Assembly (NCBI RefSeq): GCF_004028155.1
Contig: NZ_SBII01000004.1
Location: 186,001 to 250,000 of the forward strand
Direction: 5' to 3'
Source of the DNA: Flavobacterium cerinum
GTDB taxonomy: Bacteria; Bacteroidota; Bacteroidia; Flavobacteriales; Flavobacteriaceae
Length of the DNA stretch: 64,000 nt
A program made the translations under genes and the position numbers. Below the pieces are notes generated by a model. That model did not search any database and was not told the DNA's origin. It worked only from the letters and a program-made list of their open reading frames with translations. Shown piece by piece: positions 41,241 through 50,841 of the stretch (the first letter of the stretch is position 1; each line of letters begins with the position of its first letter).

Positions 41241-42419
41241 ATGAACTATATCCTATTTGACGGAACTGTGCGCAACGCCCTGCTTCCTTTTACTTATACA
41301 AGGCCTGTTGCCGATATTCGTGTTGGTATTCTTACCATTCGTGAAAAATGGGAAAAACACCTGGGCTATACTACTACAACCTTAACCGAAGAATACCTTA
41401 TGGATAAATATCCAATGGTAGAACTGGAAGAGAATGTAATGATAAATGCTTCTTTTCTTCCTACAGAAGTGCTGGCTGAAATGGTAATGGCGTTAGATGA
41501 GAATCAGGCGATTTTTTGCGGAGACGAAGTAATTGCATTCTACTCTAAAGATTCGCAGGAAGAAGTGGATTTTGATACGTATGAGATTATTGAATATAGT
41601 GATGACTGCCTAAGGATAGAAAATCCCTGGGATATTTTTCAAAAGAATGACGCAGCAATACGTGAAGATTTTGAATTGCTTACCGAAGGTCGTACTTCAC
41701 AGCCAATTCCAAGTAGTGTAAATGTAATTGCAGCCGAAAATATTTTTATTGAAGAAGGTGCCAAGCTTGAGTTTGTAACCCTTAACGCTTCAACAGGGCC
41801 TATTTATATTGGTAAGAACTCCGAGATAATGGAAAACTCTGTTATACGAGGGCCTTTTGCATTGTGCGAAGAAGGCCAGGTGAAAATGGGTGCTAAAGTA
41901 TATGGCGCTACAACGGTGGGGCCTCACAGTAGAATAGGTGGAGAAGTGAGTAACTCAGTACTGTTTGGTTATTCTAACAAAGGACATGATGGCTTTTTAG
42001 GAAATTCAGTATTAGGGGAATGGTGTAATCTTGGTGCCGATACAAATAATTCGAACCTGAAGAATAACTATGAAGAAGTAAAACTTTGGAGTTATGAGAA
42101 AGAAGGATTTGTAAAAACCGGACTCCAGTTTTGCGGATTAATGATGGGAGACCATAGTAAATGCGGTATCAATACTATGTTCAATACAGGGACAGTAGTA
42201 GGGGTTAGCGCTAATATATTTGGCAGTGGGTTTCCAAGAAACTTTGTGCCAAGCTTTTCATGGGGTGGAGCATCGGGCTTTACAACCTATGTTACTAAAA
42301 AAGCATTCGAAACGGCAAAAATTGTAATGTCAAGACGTAATATTGAATTTACCGAAGAAGATGCTGCCATAATGGAACATGTGTTTGAAGAAAGTAAAAA
42401 ATGGAGAAAAGACGAATAG
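41241..42419 (+). CDS. GlmU-family sugar nucleotidyltransferase-like protein
   Basis: 392 residues with a short, incomplete nucleotidyltransferase-like N-terminus (MNYILFDGTVRNALLPFTYT) and a left-handed beta-helix of hexapeptide repeats from about 160 to 330 (IFIEEGAKL, IYIGKNSEIM, SVIRGPFAL, TTVGPHSRIGGE). This is the Bacteroidota GlmU-family protein, related to GlmU but without its usual motifs. The exact sugar substrate is not established. Own promoter. Confidence 0.85.
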   Translation: MNYILFDGTVRNALLPFTYTRPVADIRVGILTIREKWEKHLGYTTTTLTEEYLMDKYPMVELEENVMINASFLPTEVLAEMVMALDENQAIFCGDEVIAFYSKDSQEEVDFDTYEIIEYSDDCLRIENPWDIFQKNDAAIREDFELLTEGRTSQPIPSSVNVIAAENIFIEEGAKLEFVTLNASTGPIYIGKNSEIMENSVIRGPFALCEEGQVKMGAKVYGATTVGPHSRIGGEVSNSVLFGYSNKGHDGFLGNSVLGEWCNLGADTNNSNLKNNYEEVKLWSYEKEGFVKTGLQFCGLMMGDHSKCGINTMFNTGTVVGVSANIFGSGFPRNFVPSFSWGGASGFTTYVTKKAFETAKIVMSRRNIEFTEEDAAIMEHVFEESKKWRKDE

Positions 42420-42442
42420 TAATCGCTAAATAATTAGAATAG

Positions 42443-43060
42443 TTGGCAAAACGAACACGTAAAACCAAACCAAAATATACCATAGGAAGCCTGCTTATTT
42501 TGCTGGCTTTCTCATTTTATATAGCCTGTAATACCAAAGAGGAGAAAGAAGTAAAACCTCACAATGAAAAACGGGAAACGGAGATAAAGAAATCCCGCAG
42601 GTCGAATAATAGAAACAACTCTGAGGTTCTTGCTACTTTTGAAGGTAAAGTTGTGGGCATTAAAGATGGCGATACTTTCGAAGTACTATATGATGGTCAA
42701 TCTGAAAGAATACGCCTTGCAGACATCGACTGTCCTGAAAATTCTCAGCCTTTTGGTAAAGCAGCAAAAAAGTTTGCTTCCGATCTGTGCTATGGTAAAA
42801 CAGTTATTGTAATTCCGAAAAAAAGGAGGGATCAATACGGCCGTATTTTAGGTATTGTAATGACAAAAGACAGCCTTAATGTAAACGAAGAGCTTATCCG
42901 ATCGGGGATGGCATGGAGGTATAAGTATTCAAAGAATAAAATCCTTTATACCTTGGAAAATAAAGCCAGAGAACAAAAGAAAGGACTTTGGGCGGATGAA
43001 GATCCTATCGATCCATGGCAATGGAGAAAAAATAAGGGAACTGTTTATAACCGAAACTAA
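42443..43060 (+). CDS. Thermonuclease-family lipoprotein (SNase fold)
   Basis: 205 residues from a probable TTG start (42443). The N-terminus has a basic stretch and a lipobox-like LLAFSFYIAC; the SNase domain follows at about 65-195 with VVGIKDGDTFEV, RIRLADIDCPE, the catalytic Arg in RRDQYGRILG and KGLWADEDPIDPWQW. Calcium-dependent nuclease of the envelope. A perfect 19-bp terminator follows. Confidence 0.88.
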   Translation: MAKRTRKTKPKYTIGSLLILLAFSFYIACNTKEEKEVKPHNEKRETEIKKSRRSNNRNNSEVLATFEGKVVGIKDGDTFEVLYDGQSERIRLADIDCPENSQPFGKAAKKFASDLCYGKTVIVIPKKRRDQYGRILGIVMTKDSLNVNEELIRSGMAWRYKYSKNKILYTLENKAREQKKGLWADEDPIDPWQWRKNKGTVYNRN

Positions 43061-43101
43061 AAACAAATCCCGGAGTAATAAGATTACTCCGGGATTTGTT
43101 T
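43061..43101. terminator. Bidirectional terminator, 19-bp stem
   Basis: Arms at 43061-43079 and 43083-43101 (core AATCCCGGAGTAAT) are perfectly complementary with a 3-base loop and an A/T run on either side. Confidence 0.9.
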
Positions 43102-43122
43102 TACTATATACTATAGATGAAA

Positions 43123-43578
43123 TTAGTCGTCTATTCTTAAGAATTTACCTGTTTTATCAAATACTAATTCAATATCATTAGCAAGTTCTATCTTATAATC
43201 ACCTGAACGTTTTTTGTCAATTTTTACAATAGCCTGCCCTTTGTAGTTTGAAGCTGTATAGGCTGCTATCGTTTTTGGAATTATAGTTGCAGGTACTGCA
43301 ATATGGTTCCCGTCTACTTCTTCCCAGTTGCCTTTGTCGTCAAATTCCACTTCGATACCGTTAGATAATCTTACATCATAATCGGTGCTTATCAAACCTT
43401 TGTCTTTGCGTACAACATCTATGGTCTGGCCTTTAAAATGCTGCTTAATAAAAGCGTGTGCAGGAGCAGGTAACTCTGATGCTGGCACAACCTTGTCCTG
43501 AGCATTCGCAGATAAATTTAGAGATAATGCTACCGCTAAAATTGCAGTAAATAAACCGGATTTCTTTTTAATTTGCAT
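43123..43578 (-). CDS. Periplasmic PepSY-like domain protein
   Basis: 151 residues: signal peptide MQIKKKSGLFTAILAVALSL ending SANAQ, then two PepSY-like repeats (ELPAPAHAFIKQHFKGQTID with DYDVRLSNGIEVEFDDKGNW, and a second copy at IPKTIAAYTASNYKGQAIVK with DYKIELANDIELVFDKTGKF). Belongs to PF11396-type small beta-rich proteins abundant in Bacteroidota; function unknown. Confidence 0.85.
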   Translation of the reverse strand: MQIKKKSGLFTAILAVALSLNLSANAQDKVVPASELPAPAHAFIKQHFKGQTIDVVRKDKGLISTDYDVRLSNGIEVEFDDKGNWEEVDGNHIAVPATIIPKTIAAYTASNYKGQAIVKIDKKRSGDYKIELANDIELVFDKTGKFLRIDD

Positions 43579-43755
43579 AATGTATTGTTTTAAATTCTAT
43601 AGTAAAGTTACAACGTGAATCTGGAAACAATTAGGAATTTTATTTTTTTAATAATTTTTTGGGAAAAGTTCACTAGGCGCAAAAGTACTTTGCAGTGAGG
43701 AAGGTGTAAAGTTGTAAACTACTATTTAGAACCATTTTGTAATGGTGCTTGTTAT

Positions 43756-43968
43756 TCATTTTTTTGTATGTACATATTCTAAAATATCTCCGGGTTGACA
43801 ATTCAATACTTCACATATTGCTTCCAATGTATTGAATCTAATAGCTTTTGCTTTTCCTGTTTTCAAAATAGATAAATTAGAAAGTGTCAGGCCTACTTTT
43901 TCAGAGAGCTCGTTTAATGACATTTTTCGCTTTGCCATCATTACATCTAAGTTTACTATTATTGGCAT
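43756..43968 (-). CDS. Xre/YozG-like small regulator
   Basis: 70 residues consisting of one HTH_26-type domain (KMSLNELSEKVGLTLSNLSI, LEAICEVLNCQPGDILEY). This is the YozG class that accompanies DUF2975 membrane proteins. It lies 3 bp after the DUF2975 gene, same strand. Confidence 0.88.
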   Translation of the reverse strand: MPIIVNLDVMMAKRKMSLNELSEKVGLTLSNLSILKTGKAKAIRFNTLEAICEVLNCQPGDILEYVHTKK

Positions 43969-43971
43969 AAG

Positions 43972-44508
43972 TTATATCGTTAAATCATTTTCAGTTTGGA
44001 TCTCAATACCTCTTTTAAAAATAATTGCAATAATATAGATGATTGCTGCCATTAGGATAAATGCCTCGCTCTCTTCCCAAAATGGGTTTAGGTTATCAGT
44101 CCTATAACCGGAATGTTGTAAGTTTTTTGCGGTTTCCTGCCCAATGAAACTTACTATACCAATTAAAAAAGTGAAAGAACTAATTCGTGTTATTTGTTTA
44201 GAAACAAAGCTGTTAAAAGGGTTGGATAAATCAAGTTTGTGTATTAGTATAATGACTATGTAAAACAGATATGCTTTTAAAATAGCAATCGAGATGATAA
44301 ATGCATACATCCCAAAAAATGCCCATTGGCTGTGTTTGTACATTTCTATTAAGTCCAATTTTTGATATAGGTTCGGAATAAATTCAGGCTTGTAGATACT
44401 GAATATAAAATTAACAACTAACCCTCCGGCTTCAATACATAAGCCAACAAAGATGATCCACGCTACAATATGCAGCACTTTAAATATGAAATTAGTTCTT
44501 TTAGACAT
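43972..44508 (-). CDS. DUF2975 membrane protein
   Basis: 178 residues with four membrane spans (about 9-30, 55-78, 95-117 and 150-172). Pairing with a YozG-type regulator is the conserved arrangement for DUF2975. The two may form a membrane-regulated switch, but the signal is unknown. Confidence 0.85.
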   Translation of the reverse strand: MSKRTNFIFKVLHIVAWIIFVGLCIEAGGLVVNFIFSIYKPEFIPNLYQKLDLIEMYKHSQWAFFGMYAFIISIAILKAYLFYIVIILIHKLDLSNPFNSFVSKQITRISSFTFLIGIVSFIGQETAKNLQHSGYRTDNLNPFWEESEAFILMAAIIYIIAIIFKRGIEIQTENDLTI

Positions 44509-44608
44509 AACATAAAGATTTAAATTATGTCACTAAAGTAATAAATATTTATTGATAAACAATAAATTAGTATTGATAAATGAGAAAACCACTTGTGGTT
44601 GTTTTCTT

Positions 44609-45889
44609 TTACGGATGTTTTTTAGGGAAAACTATTTTAAAACTGTGCATGCCGTTAAAAGAGTAAGTTACAGTAAGATGGTAATTCGTAATAATAGAGT
44701 TTACAATAGATAACCCAAGTCCGGTAGACTGTTCGCTATTGGAATCCCTGTAAAAACGTTTGAATATGGAATTTGTTTTCAAAGCTTTATTAATCCCTGT
44801 ATTATTAATAGTAACAGTGTTGTCGTCAGTAAAAATATTAACTACACCTCCTTTATGATTGTGCAGTATTGCATTTTTGAGCAGGTTGCTTACTAAGGTT
44901 AACGCCAGTCCCTTGTTCATTTTAAAAAGCAGGGGAGATTTAGATTCTATATTTATTGTAATATTTTTATACTCGGCAAGGTCTTCATAATCTAAAACGA
45001 GCTGTTGCAGCAGCTCATTAAAGTCGACAAACTCTTCTTCGGCATATTGTCTGTTTTCAATTTTAGAGAGCATAAGCAGCGATTTGTTAAGGCGTACCAG
45101 CCTGTTTAACGTATCACTTATTTTGCCGAGTTCCATCATCTGCTCGTCTGGTAGCGTGTTGTTGTCGGCAAAAAGTTCCAGTTTATTTAGGCTTATAGCA
45201 AGTGGAGTTTGCAGTTCGTGTGATGCATTTTCTATAAACTGTTTTTGGCTCGAATAAATAGCTTCATTACGTTTTAGCATATCTTCCAGTTCTTTTCCTA
45301 ATATCTTGAATTCTTCAATAGGAGAATGAGGTGATTTAAAGGACGTATCTGCTCCCAGTTTAAAACTTTTTAATCGTTCAAGCAACTGATAAAAGGACTT
45401 CCATACTTTTCTAAGGATCAAATGATTGATAACAGCAACACTTATTACAAGCATAATATACAATGCTATAAGCGCGGTAAGCAAATCTTCCAATAGTTCA
45501 TCTTCCTCAAGCATTGAGGCTCTTATGGTTAATTTATGGGGATTGCCATCAACATCATAGAAAACGGTTTGCAGTAGGCGCACAGGCTCATCATCATCAT
45601 CATATTCCATGAACTCAGTAGTACTGATGAATTTATTGGAATCGTCATATTCTTTTTCTTTGGATAGTGGCTCAATTTTAAATTGGTTGATACCAAATTC
45701 GGGAGTGTCCAGTATTTTTTTATTGGTCTCAGCTTCTCTTATAATAAGTATTTTCGAATTTTTAAGTCCGTCATCAATATTGTCATATACTTCTTCGAGT
45801 ATTACGGCATAGAAAAGCCCTGCCCATACTGCGACTACTCCCAGCAAGGCAATAACAAGGTAGCGTAATGTATAAACCTGTAATTTCAT
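44609..45889 (-). CDS. Sensor histidine kinase
   Basis: 426 residues: two membrane spans (about 10-30 and 138-158) around an acidic periplasmic sensor, a HAMP-like linker, H-box NASHELQTPLAISLNKLELF with the phospho-His, N-box LVSNLLKNAILHN and G-box STGLGLSIVNSI. Its ATG overlaps the response regulator stop at 45889, forming an OmpR-type two-component pair. The signal is unknown. Confidence 0.92.
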   Translation of the reverse strand: MKLQVYTLRYLVIALLGVVAVWAGLFYAVILEEVYDNIDDGLKNSKILIIREAETNKKILDTPEFGINQFKIEPLSKEKEYDDSNKFISTTEFMEYDDDDEPVRLLQTVFYDVDGNPHKLTIRASMLEEDELLEDLLTALIALYIMLVISVAVINHLILRKVWKSFYQLLERLKSFKLGADTSFKSPHSPIEEFKILGKELEDMLKRNEAIYSSQKQFIENASHELQTPLAISLNKLELFADNNTLPDEQMMELGKISDTLNRLVRLNKSLLMLSKIENRQYAEEEFVDFNELLQQLVLDYEDLAEYKNITINIESKSPLLFKMNKGLALTLVSNLLKNAILHNHKGGVVNIFTDDNTVTINNTGINKALKTNSIFKRFYRDSNSEQSTGLGLSIVNSIITNYHLTVTYSFNGMHSFKIVFPKKHP

Positions 45890-46560
45890 TAGCTCATTTT
45901 ATAGCCCATACCATAAACCGCCTGTATATCGGTTTCGGCATTGGCTTCTTTTAATTTTTTTCGGAGATTTTTGATCTGCGAATACACAAAATCCAAACTG
46001 TCGGCCTGATCGGTATAATCACCCCAAACCGATTCAGCAAGGGCAGTTTTATTGATCAGTCGGTTAGGGTTGATGATAAAATAGTACAACAGATCAAATT
46101 CCTTGCGATTAAGCACCAGAGGTTCATTATTCACTAAAACCGTGCGCTGTTCGGGAGATACCTTTAGGTTGTTCCAAACAATAGCCGTATCACCATCGTG
46201 GTTTTTACGGCGTATAGCCGATTTTATACGGGCATGCAGTTCGGCAAGGTGAAAAGGTTTGGCAAGGTAATCGTCGGCTCCAAGATCAAGCCCGGCTACT
46301 TTATCATCTACAGCATCTTTGGCAGAGATTATAATGACGGCTTCTTTTTTTCGTAGTGCTTTAAGCTCACGTACAAGATCAAGTCCGCTGCCGTTGGGAA
46401 GCATGATATCAATAAGCACGCAGTCATAATCATATGAGCCTATTTTTTCAAAGCCCGATATGAAATCATGTGCGGTTTCTACAATGTATTTTTCTTTTTC
46501 AAGAGATTCCTGTATTACTTCCCTAAGGCCCTGCTCATCTTCTATGATAAGGATTTTCAT
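45889..46560 (-). CDS. OmpR-family response regulator
   Basis: 223 residues: receiver domain with IIEDEQGL, phospho-acceptor Asp51 in VLIDIMLPNGSG, SAKD and GADDYLAKPF motifs, and a C-terminal winged helix (about 130-222; LVLNRKEFDLLYYFIINPNR and LRKKLKEANAETDIQAVYGMGY). Works with the histidine kinase just downstream. Confidence 0.93.
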   Translation of the reverse strand: MKILIIEDEQGLREVIQESLEKEKYIVETAHDFISGFEKIGSYDYDCVLIDIMLPNGSGLDLVRELKALRKKEAVIIISAKDAVDDKVAGLDLGADDYLAKPFHLAELHARIKSAIRRKNHDGDTAIVWNNLKVSPEQRTVLVNNEPLVLNRKEFDLLYYFIINPNRLINKTALAESVWGDYTDQADSLDFVYSQIKNLRKKLKEANAETDIQAVYGMGYKMS

Positions 46561-46641
46561 GCTGCCGATGCGTTTTAGTATATCAAATATACTGATTAAG
46601 CCTGCAAGGAACTATGAGATTCTGGAAAGATTTAGGAATGC

Positions 46642-48246
46642 TTATTCTTTTTTAACTCTTTTTAAAACGAGTAAGTTCAGTGGGTTTATGCCCAGTCCGC
46701 TAATGTTACTGCGTGTAAAACGGGAAGCTTTATCGTAAAATAAAGGAATTACAGGTGCTTCTTCCATTACTATAGCATCCATTTGTTTGTAGAGTTCCTG
46801 TCTTTTTTTATCATCTGTTTCAAAAAAGGACTGCTCATAAAGCTTGTCGAATTTATCGTTTTTAAAATGGGTATAGTTAGGACCACCCGGAGAAAAGTTT
46901 TTACTGTAGAATAACGACAGGTAATTTTCGGCATCAGGATAATCGGCAATCCAGCTGGCTTTAAAGAAAGAAACCTTTCCTGTAGAGATAGATTGGGTAA
47001 GGGTAGAAGGCGGGTTAACATCTACCTGAACATCAAGACCTATTTTTTGCCATTCACGTTGCAGGTATTCAGCAATGTCAAGGTATGATGCGCTGGTGCT
47101 CATTTGTATTTTAGGTTTGTAGTCTCCGGTTTGTTTTTTATAATCGGCAACCAGTTCCTTTGCTTTGGCGCTGTCAAAAATATAGCCTTTAGCACCAAAA
47201 CCTCCCAGTCCTGTAGGGATCATACCACTTGTAGCTGCTGTCCCCATACCATTGCGTAAGAACAGGATCATCTTAGCGCGATCAAAGCCATAATTCAAAG
47301 CCTGACGGATACGCTTGTCTTTAACGGCCTTATCAGCACCATCAAGCCTGAAGCCCATATACTCTGTATTTAGATACGGACCGGTAATCATCCTTACATC
47401 TTTACGGTATTTAGGTTGTAATTCGCCTTTTGGCGTAAGGATCTCATCTTTATAAGAAGGGTCAAGACCGGAAACGAAATCCAGTTTGCCCTGTACAAAT
47501 TGAAGGAAACCACTTTGTTTATCTGGTAAAAAAGTAACTGCGACCGCTTCCATATAAGGTAGTTGTATGCCTTGTTCATCCTTTTCATAGTAAAGCGGAT
47601 TTTTTCGCAATACCAATTTTACATTCTCCTCCCATATTTTAAATTGAAATGGTCCTGTACCGACAGGGTTAGATCGGAAATCATAATCCTTTCTGTCAAA
47701 TGCTTCACGAGGTACTACCGATGCATATTTCATTGTGAGCAGTCCAAGAAAAGCAGGAAATGTTTTATTAAGCTGTAGCTCAAAGACGGTATCGTTCACC
47801 GCATGGAATTTCTCCACATTCTGTAAGATCCAGCGCCCTGGAGCAGCAATATCCTCATTAAGCAGGCGGTTTAGGCTGTATTCAAAGTCAGATGCCTTAA
47901 CGGTACGGGTGCTGTCTTTTCCAAAAATGATATTTTTATGAAAGTACACATCATTACGCAATGCAAAAGTATAGGTCTTTCCGTCTGGCGAAATAGTCCA
48001 TGATTTAGCAATATCCGGTTTAATGTTTAGGCTGTCGTCAAGCTGTACCAATCCGTTAAACAACTGATTGCAAACCCATATAGACGGGCGGATTTTTGCA
48101 AATGCGGGATCTAAAGAGTTAACCGCAGCATTTTCGTTATAACGAAAAACAAGGTTGTCACGGTTTTCGGTACTGGTTTTTGTGCATGAAGAGAAAAATA
48201 ATATTAAGCAACAAATTGATATATAGTATATTATTGATTTCATCAA
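46642..48246 (-). CDS. Peptide-type ABC substrate-binding lipoprotein (SBP_bac_5)
   Basis: 534 residues: lipoprotein signal MMKSIIYYISICCLILFFSSC, then an SBP_bac_5 fold with the family stretch NAAVNSLDPAFAKIRPSIWV, WTISPDGKTYTFALRNDVYF, GTGPFQFKIWEENVKLVLRK and a C-terminal FETDDKKRQELYKQMDAIVM. No permease genes lie beside it, so its transporter partner is elsewhere or absent. Confidence 0.9.
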   Translation of the reverse strand: MMKSIIYYISICCLILFFSSCTKTSTENRDNLVFRYNENAAVNSLDPAFAKIRPSIWVCNQLFNGLVQLDDSLNIKPDIAKSWTISPDGKTYTFALRNDVYFHKNIIFGKDSTRTVKASDFEYSLNRLLNEDIAAPGRWILQNVEKFHAVNDTVFELQLNKTFPAFLGLLTMKYASVVPREAFDRKDYDFRSNPVGTGPFQFKIWEENVKLVLRKNPLYYEKDEQGIQLPYMEAVAVTFLPDKQSGFLQFVQGKLDFVSGLDPSYKDEILTPKGELQPKYRKDVRMITGPYLNTEYMGFRLDGADKAVKDKRIRQALNYGFDRAKMILFLRNGMGTAATSGMIPTGLGGFGAKGYIFDSAKAKELVADYKKQTGDYKPKIQMSTSASYLDIAEYLQREWQKIGLDVQVDVNPPSTLTQSISTGKVSFFKASWIADYPDAENYLSLFYSKNFSPGGPNYTHFKNDKFDKLYEQSFFETDDKKRQELYKQMDAIVMEEAPVIPLFYDKASRFTRSNISGLGINPLNLLVLKRVKKE

Positions 48247-48330
48247 GTCGATTTTTGTGTGTAAATTTGCAAACTCTTTTTTGCAGAGGTAAATATAACT
48301 AAAGTTACTACTTTACAAGTAGCTTATACA

Positions 48331-49668
48331 ATGGAAAACAGGAAAAAAGTCGCTTTTTATACATTAGGATGCAAACTGAACTTTTCAGAGACATCTACCA
48401 TAGCCCGTACTTTTCAGGATGAAGGTTTCGACCGGGTTGAATTTGAAGACGTGGCCGATATATATGTTATCAATACGTGCTCGGTAACAGAAAATGCCGA
48501 TAAGCAGTTTAAACAGGTGGTAAGAAAAGCACTTAAGAATAACGATAAGGCTTTTGTAGCTGCCGTTGGCTGCTATGCACAGCTTAAACCCGAAGAACTT
48601 GCCGCTGTTGATGGCGTAGATCTTGTACTTGGGGCAACAGAAAAATTTAAGATTACTGATTATATCAATGACCTTTCTAAAAACGATATGGGAGAGGTAC
48701 ATTCCTGCGAAATTTCGGAAGCCGATTTTTATGTAGGGAGTTACTCAATAGGCGACCGTACCCGTGCTTTCCTTAAAGTACAGGACGGCTGTGACTATAA
48801 ATGTACCTATTGTACCATTCCGCTGGCAAGGGGAATTTCCCGAAGCGATACATTAGAGAATGTGCTTAAGAATGCTAAAGAAATATCAGCACAAAATATA
48901 AGAGAGATTGTACTTACCGGGGTTAACATTGGTGATTATGGTAAGGGCGAATTTGGTAATAAAAAACACGAGCATACGTTTTACGAACTGGTTCAGGAGC
49001 TGGACAAAGTAGAAGGAATTGAGCGTTTAAGAATATCTTCTATAGAGCCGAACCTTCTTAAAAATGAAACAATAGAATTTGTTTCTAAAAGTCGCACGTT
49101 TGTACCGCATTTCCATATCCCATTGCAATCTGGAAGTAATGATATCCTAAAATTAATGCGTAGAAGATACCTTCGTGAGGTATATACTGAGCGTGTAAAT
49201 AAGATAAGAGAAGTAATGCCTCATGCTTGTATAGGTGTAGATGTAATTGTTGGTTTTCCAGGAGAAACAGATGAACTTTTCCTTGAAACCTATAACTACC
49301 TTAACGAGATGGATATCTCTTATCTGCATGTGTTTACCTATTCTGAAAGGGATAATACGCCTGCAGCAAACATGTCTGGGGAAGTACCTGCTAATGTACG
49401 TGCTAAGCGAAGCAAGATGTTAAGAGGGTTATCGGTTAAAAAACGTCGAGCGTTCTATGAAAGCCAGCTGGGAACTACAAGAACGGTTTTGTTTGAAAGT
49501 GAAAATAAAGAAGGATACATTCATGGTTTTACAGAAAACTACGTGAAAGTAAAAACACCTTGGAACCCAGAGTTGGTAAATACGCTCCACGAAATAAAGC
49601 TAACAAAAATTGATGATGATGGTTCTGTACGGTTAGAATTTGTTAATGAACCTGTTTATGTTTTATAA
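48331..49668 (+). CDS. mtaB: tRNA t6A37 methylthiotransferase MtaB
   Basis: 445 residues: N-terminal UPF0004 domain with FYTLGCKLNFSET and INTCSVTENADKQ plus AVGCYAQL (the second 4Fe-4S cluster), radical SAM motif DGCDYKCTYCTIP near 151-163 and a C-terminal TRAM domain. It makes ms2t6A at position 37 of ANN-decoding tRNAs. A TAAATTTG -7 box lies at 48262-48269. A strong terminator follows. Confidence 0.94.
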   Translation: MENRKKVAFYTLGCKLNFSETSTIARTFQDEGFDRVEFEDVADIYVINTCSVTENADKQFKQVVRKALKNNDKAFVAAVGCYAQLKPEELAAVDGVDLVLGATEKFKITDYINDLSKNDMGEVHSCEISEADFYVGSYSIGDRTRAFLKVQDGCDYKCTYCTIPLARGISRSDTLENVLKNAKEISAQNIREIVLTGVNIGDYGKGEFGNKKHEHTFYELVQELDKVEGIERLRISSIEPNLLKNETIEFVSKSRTFVPHFHIPLQSGSNDILKLMRRRYLREVYTERVNKIREVMPHACIGVDVIVGFPGETDELFLETYNYLNEMDISYLHVFTYSERDNTPAANMSGEVPANVRAKRSKMLRGLSVKKRRAFYESQLGTTRTVLFESENKEGYIHGFTENYVKVKTPWNPELVNTLHEIKLTKIDDDGSVRLEFVNEPVYVL

Positions 49669-49682
49669 AAGATAATTGTAAT

Positions 49683-49722
49683 AAAAAAAAGGACCGTCTA
49701 AAACTAGACGGTCCTTTTTTTT
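49683..49722. terminator. Terminator after mtaB
   Basis: GGACCGTCTA / TAGACGGTCC stem (10 bp) with A- and T-runs, 15 bp after the stop. Confidence 0.9.
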
Positions 49723-49761
49723 ATTTAAAAGGAGTATTTAATTTTGGTAAGTATACTTTAA

Positions 49762-50031
49762 TTACACAGAACTCTTATGACTGATAAAAGGTTGTATTTT
49801 ATATATCTCTAAAATTCTTTCTGAAGTATTAGTTTCATCACCTTTTAAAAAGTCTTCCAAATTATGTATTTGCAGGACTTTTATTTTTTCGGGGCGGTTG
49901 CTCCTATCAACTTCTAAATACTCAACAACTTTACAGTGTATGTATTCTTGATATTTAATATCATTAATAGTAAAAGGATTAATATAAGTCTCAATACTTT
50001 TTAAAGAGAAGAATGCAGGATTGTAAGGCAT
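49762..50031 (-). CDS. Hypothetical protein, 89 residues
   Basis: Unrecognised. A strand-rich small protein (YQEYIHCKVVEYLEVDRSNR, PEKIKVLQIHNLEDFLKGDE). It diverges from the 50045 gene with only 13 bp between start codons. First member of the 49.7-54.4 kb accessory island. Confidence 0.45.
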   Translation of the reverse strand: MPYNPAFFSLKSIETYINPFTINDIKYQEYIHCKVVEYLEVDRSNRPEKIKVLQIHNLEDFLKGDETNTSERILEIYKIQPFISHKSSV

Positions 50032-50044
50032 AATAAATAAGATT

Positions 50045-50284
50045 ATGATTGAAATTATTGCAACTAAATATACAAAAGTAAAATTAGGACAAGAATCAAT
50101 TCCTAAAGAAATTCCAATACACGGAAAATCAGGAATGATAAATATTAAAAATTTGTCGGCTATAGGACAAGTAAAACATTTAAAAAATATGCCGAAAACG
50201 GCGCAAAAAGAATTTAATAAAACAGGAAAAACTATCTACACAATAACAGAAAAAACTATAGTAACTGTTAGTAGTAGAGTTTAA
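50045..50284 (+). CDS. Hypothetical basic protein, 79 residues
   Basis: Unrecognised; lysine/isoleucine-rich, for example IEIIATKYTKVKLGQESIPK and the acid-poor end TIYTITEKTIVTVSSRV. No membrane span. Start lies 13 bp from the divergent 49762-50031 gene. Followed by a terminator. Confidence 0.45.
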   Translation: MIEIIATKYTKVKLGQESIPKEIPIHGKSGMINIKNLSAIGQVKHLKNMPKTAQKEFNKTGKTIYTITEKTIVTVSSRV

Positions 50285-50294
50285 TTAAAAAACA

Positions 50295-50320
50295 AAAGCC
50301 ACTTTAATTGAAGTGGCTTT
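50295..50320 (+). terminator. Terminator with AAAGCCACTT stem
   Basis: Stem AAAGCCACTT/AAGTGGCTTT (10 bp), loop TAATTG, T-rich end. The same stem as the prophage terminator at 8815-8837. Confidence 0.85.
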
Positions 50321-50336
50321 ATTAATTTATAGAAAA

Positions 50337-50540
50337 ATGAAAACAATAAATATAAGTACTTGCGAATTCTACGATCTATTATTTGGATTTGCAAGCATCA
50401 AACACCCAGAGCTATTTGAAACTAAAGATTTAGCTTTAGAGTTAGAAACCATCTTATCAATGGTTAAGACTGTTGAGTATCGAAAAATTCATCCTGATAA
50501 TCCTCATTTATCTTGTAAAATTCATTATACCTTTGAGTAA
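50337..50540 (+). CDS. Hypothetical protein, 67 residues
   Basis: Start at ATG 50337 (MKTINISTCEFYDLLFGFAS); a longer frame would begin within the terminator. Unrecognised and mildly acidic. Its 3' end overlaps the converging 50464-50820 gene by 77 bp. Confidence 0.45.
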   Translation: MKTINISTCEFYDLLFGFASIKHPELFETKDLALELETILSMVKTVEYRKIHPDNPHLSCKIHYTFE

Positions 50541-50820
50541 ACTCTGACATTAGTATGAACTTGATGTAATCTTTAATATTGATATCACTAAAAGGAGTTT
50601 TAGCTATATAATCGTATTTAAAAGATCTTCGATCAATATCAATAAAAATACCTTCTCTTATTTTTTCAAACTGTGTGTTATAGTATTCTCTCATTTGTGA
50701 TGTATTTTTATGATCTTGTGGAGATACATTGAATAAAGTTGAACGGTAATCTATTAATTTTTCATCAATCAGGGATTGAATATCATTTTTGTGAATTTCT
50801 AATTCTTTCAATAAGTCCAT
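50464..50820 (-). CDS. Hypothetical protein, 118 residues
   Basis: Unrecognised, highly charged and helical (KNDIQSLIDEKLIDYRSTLF, MREYYNTQFEKIREGIFIDI). It heads the distal end of a five-gene leftward unit (50464-51941) with gaps of 21, 11, 4 and 2 bp between genes. Overlap with 50337-50540 casts some doubt on one of the two. Confidence 0.5.
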   Translation of the reverse strand: MDLLKELEIHKNDIQSLIDEKLIDYRSTLFNVSPQDHKNTSQMREYYNTQFEKIREGIFIDIDRRSFKYDYIAKTPFSDINIKDYIKFILMSEFTQRYNEFYKINEDYQDEFFDTQQS

Positions 50821-50841
50821 AATTATAATTGGTTTTAAGGT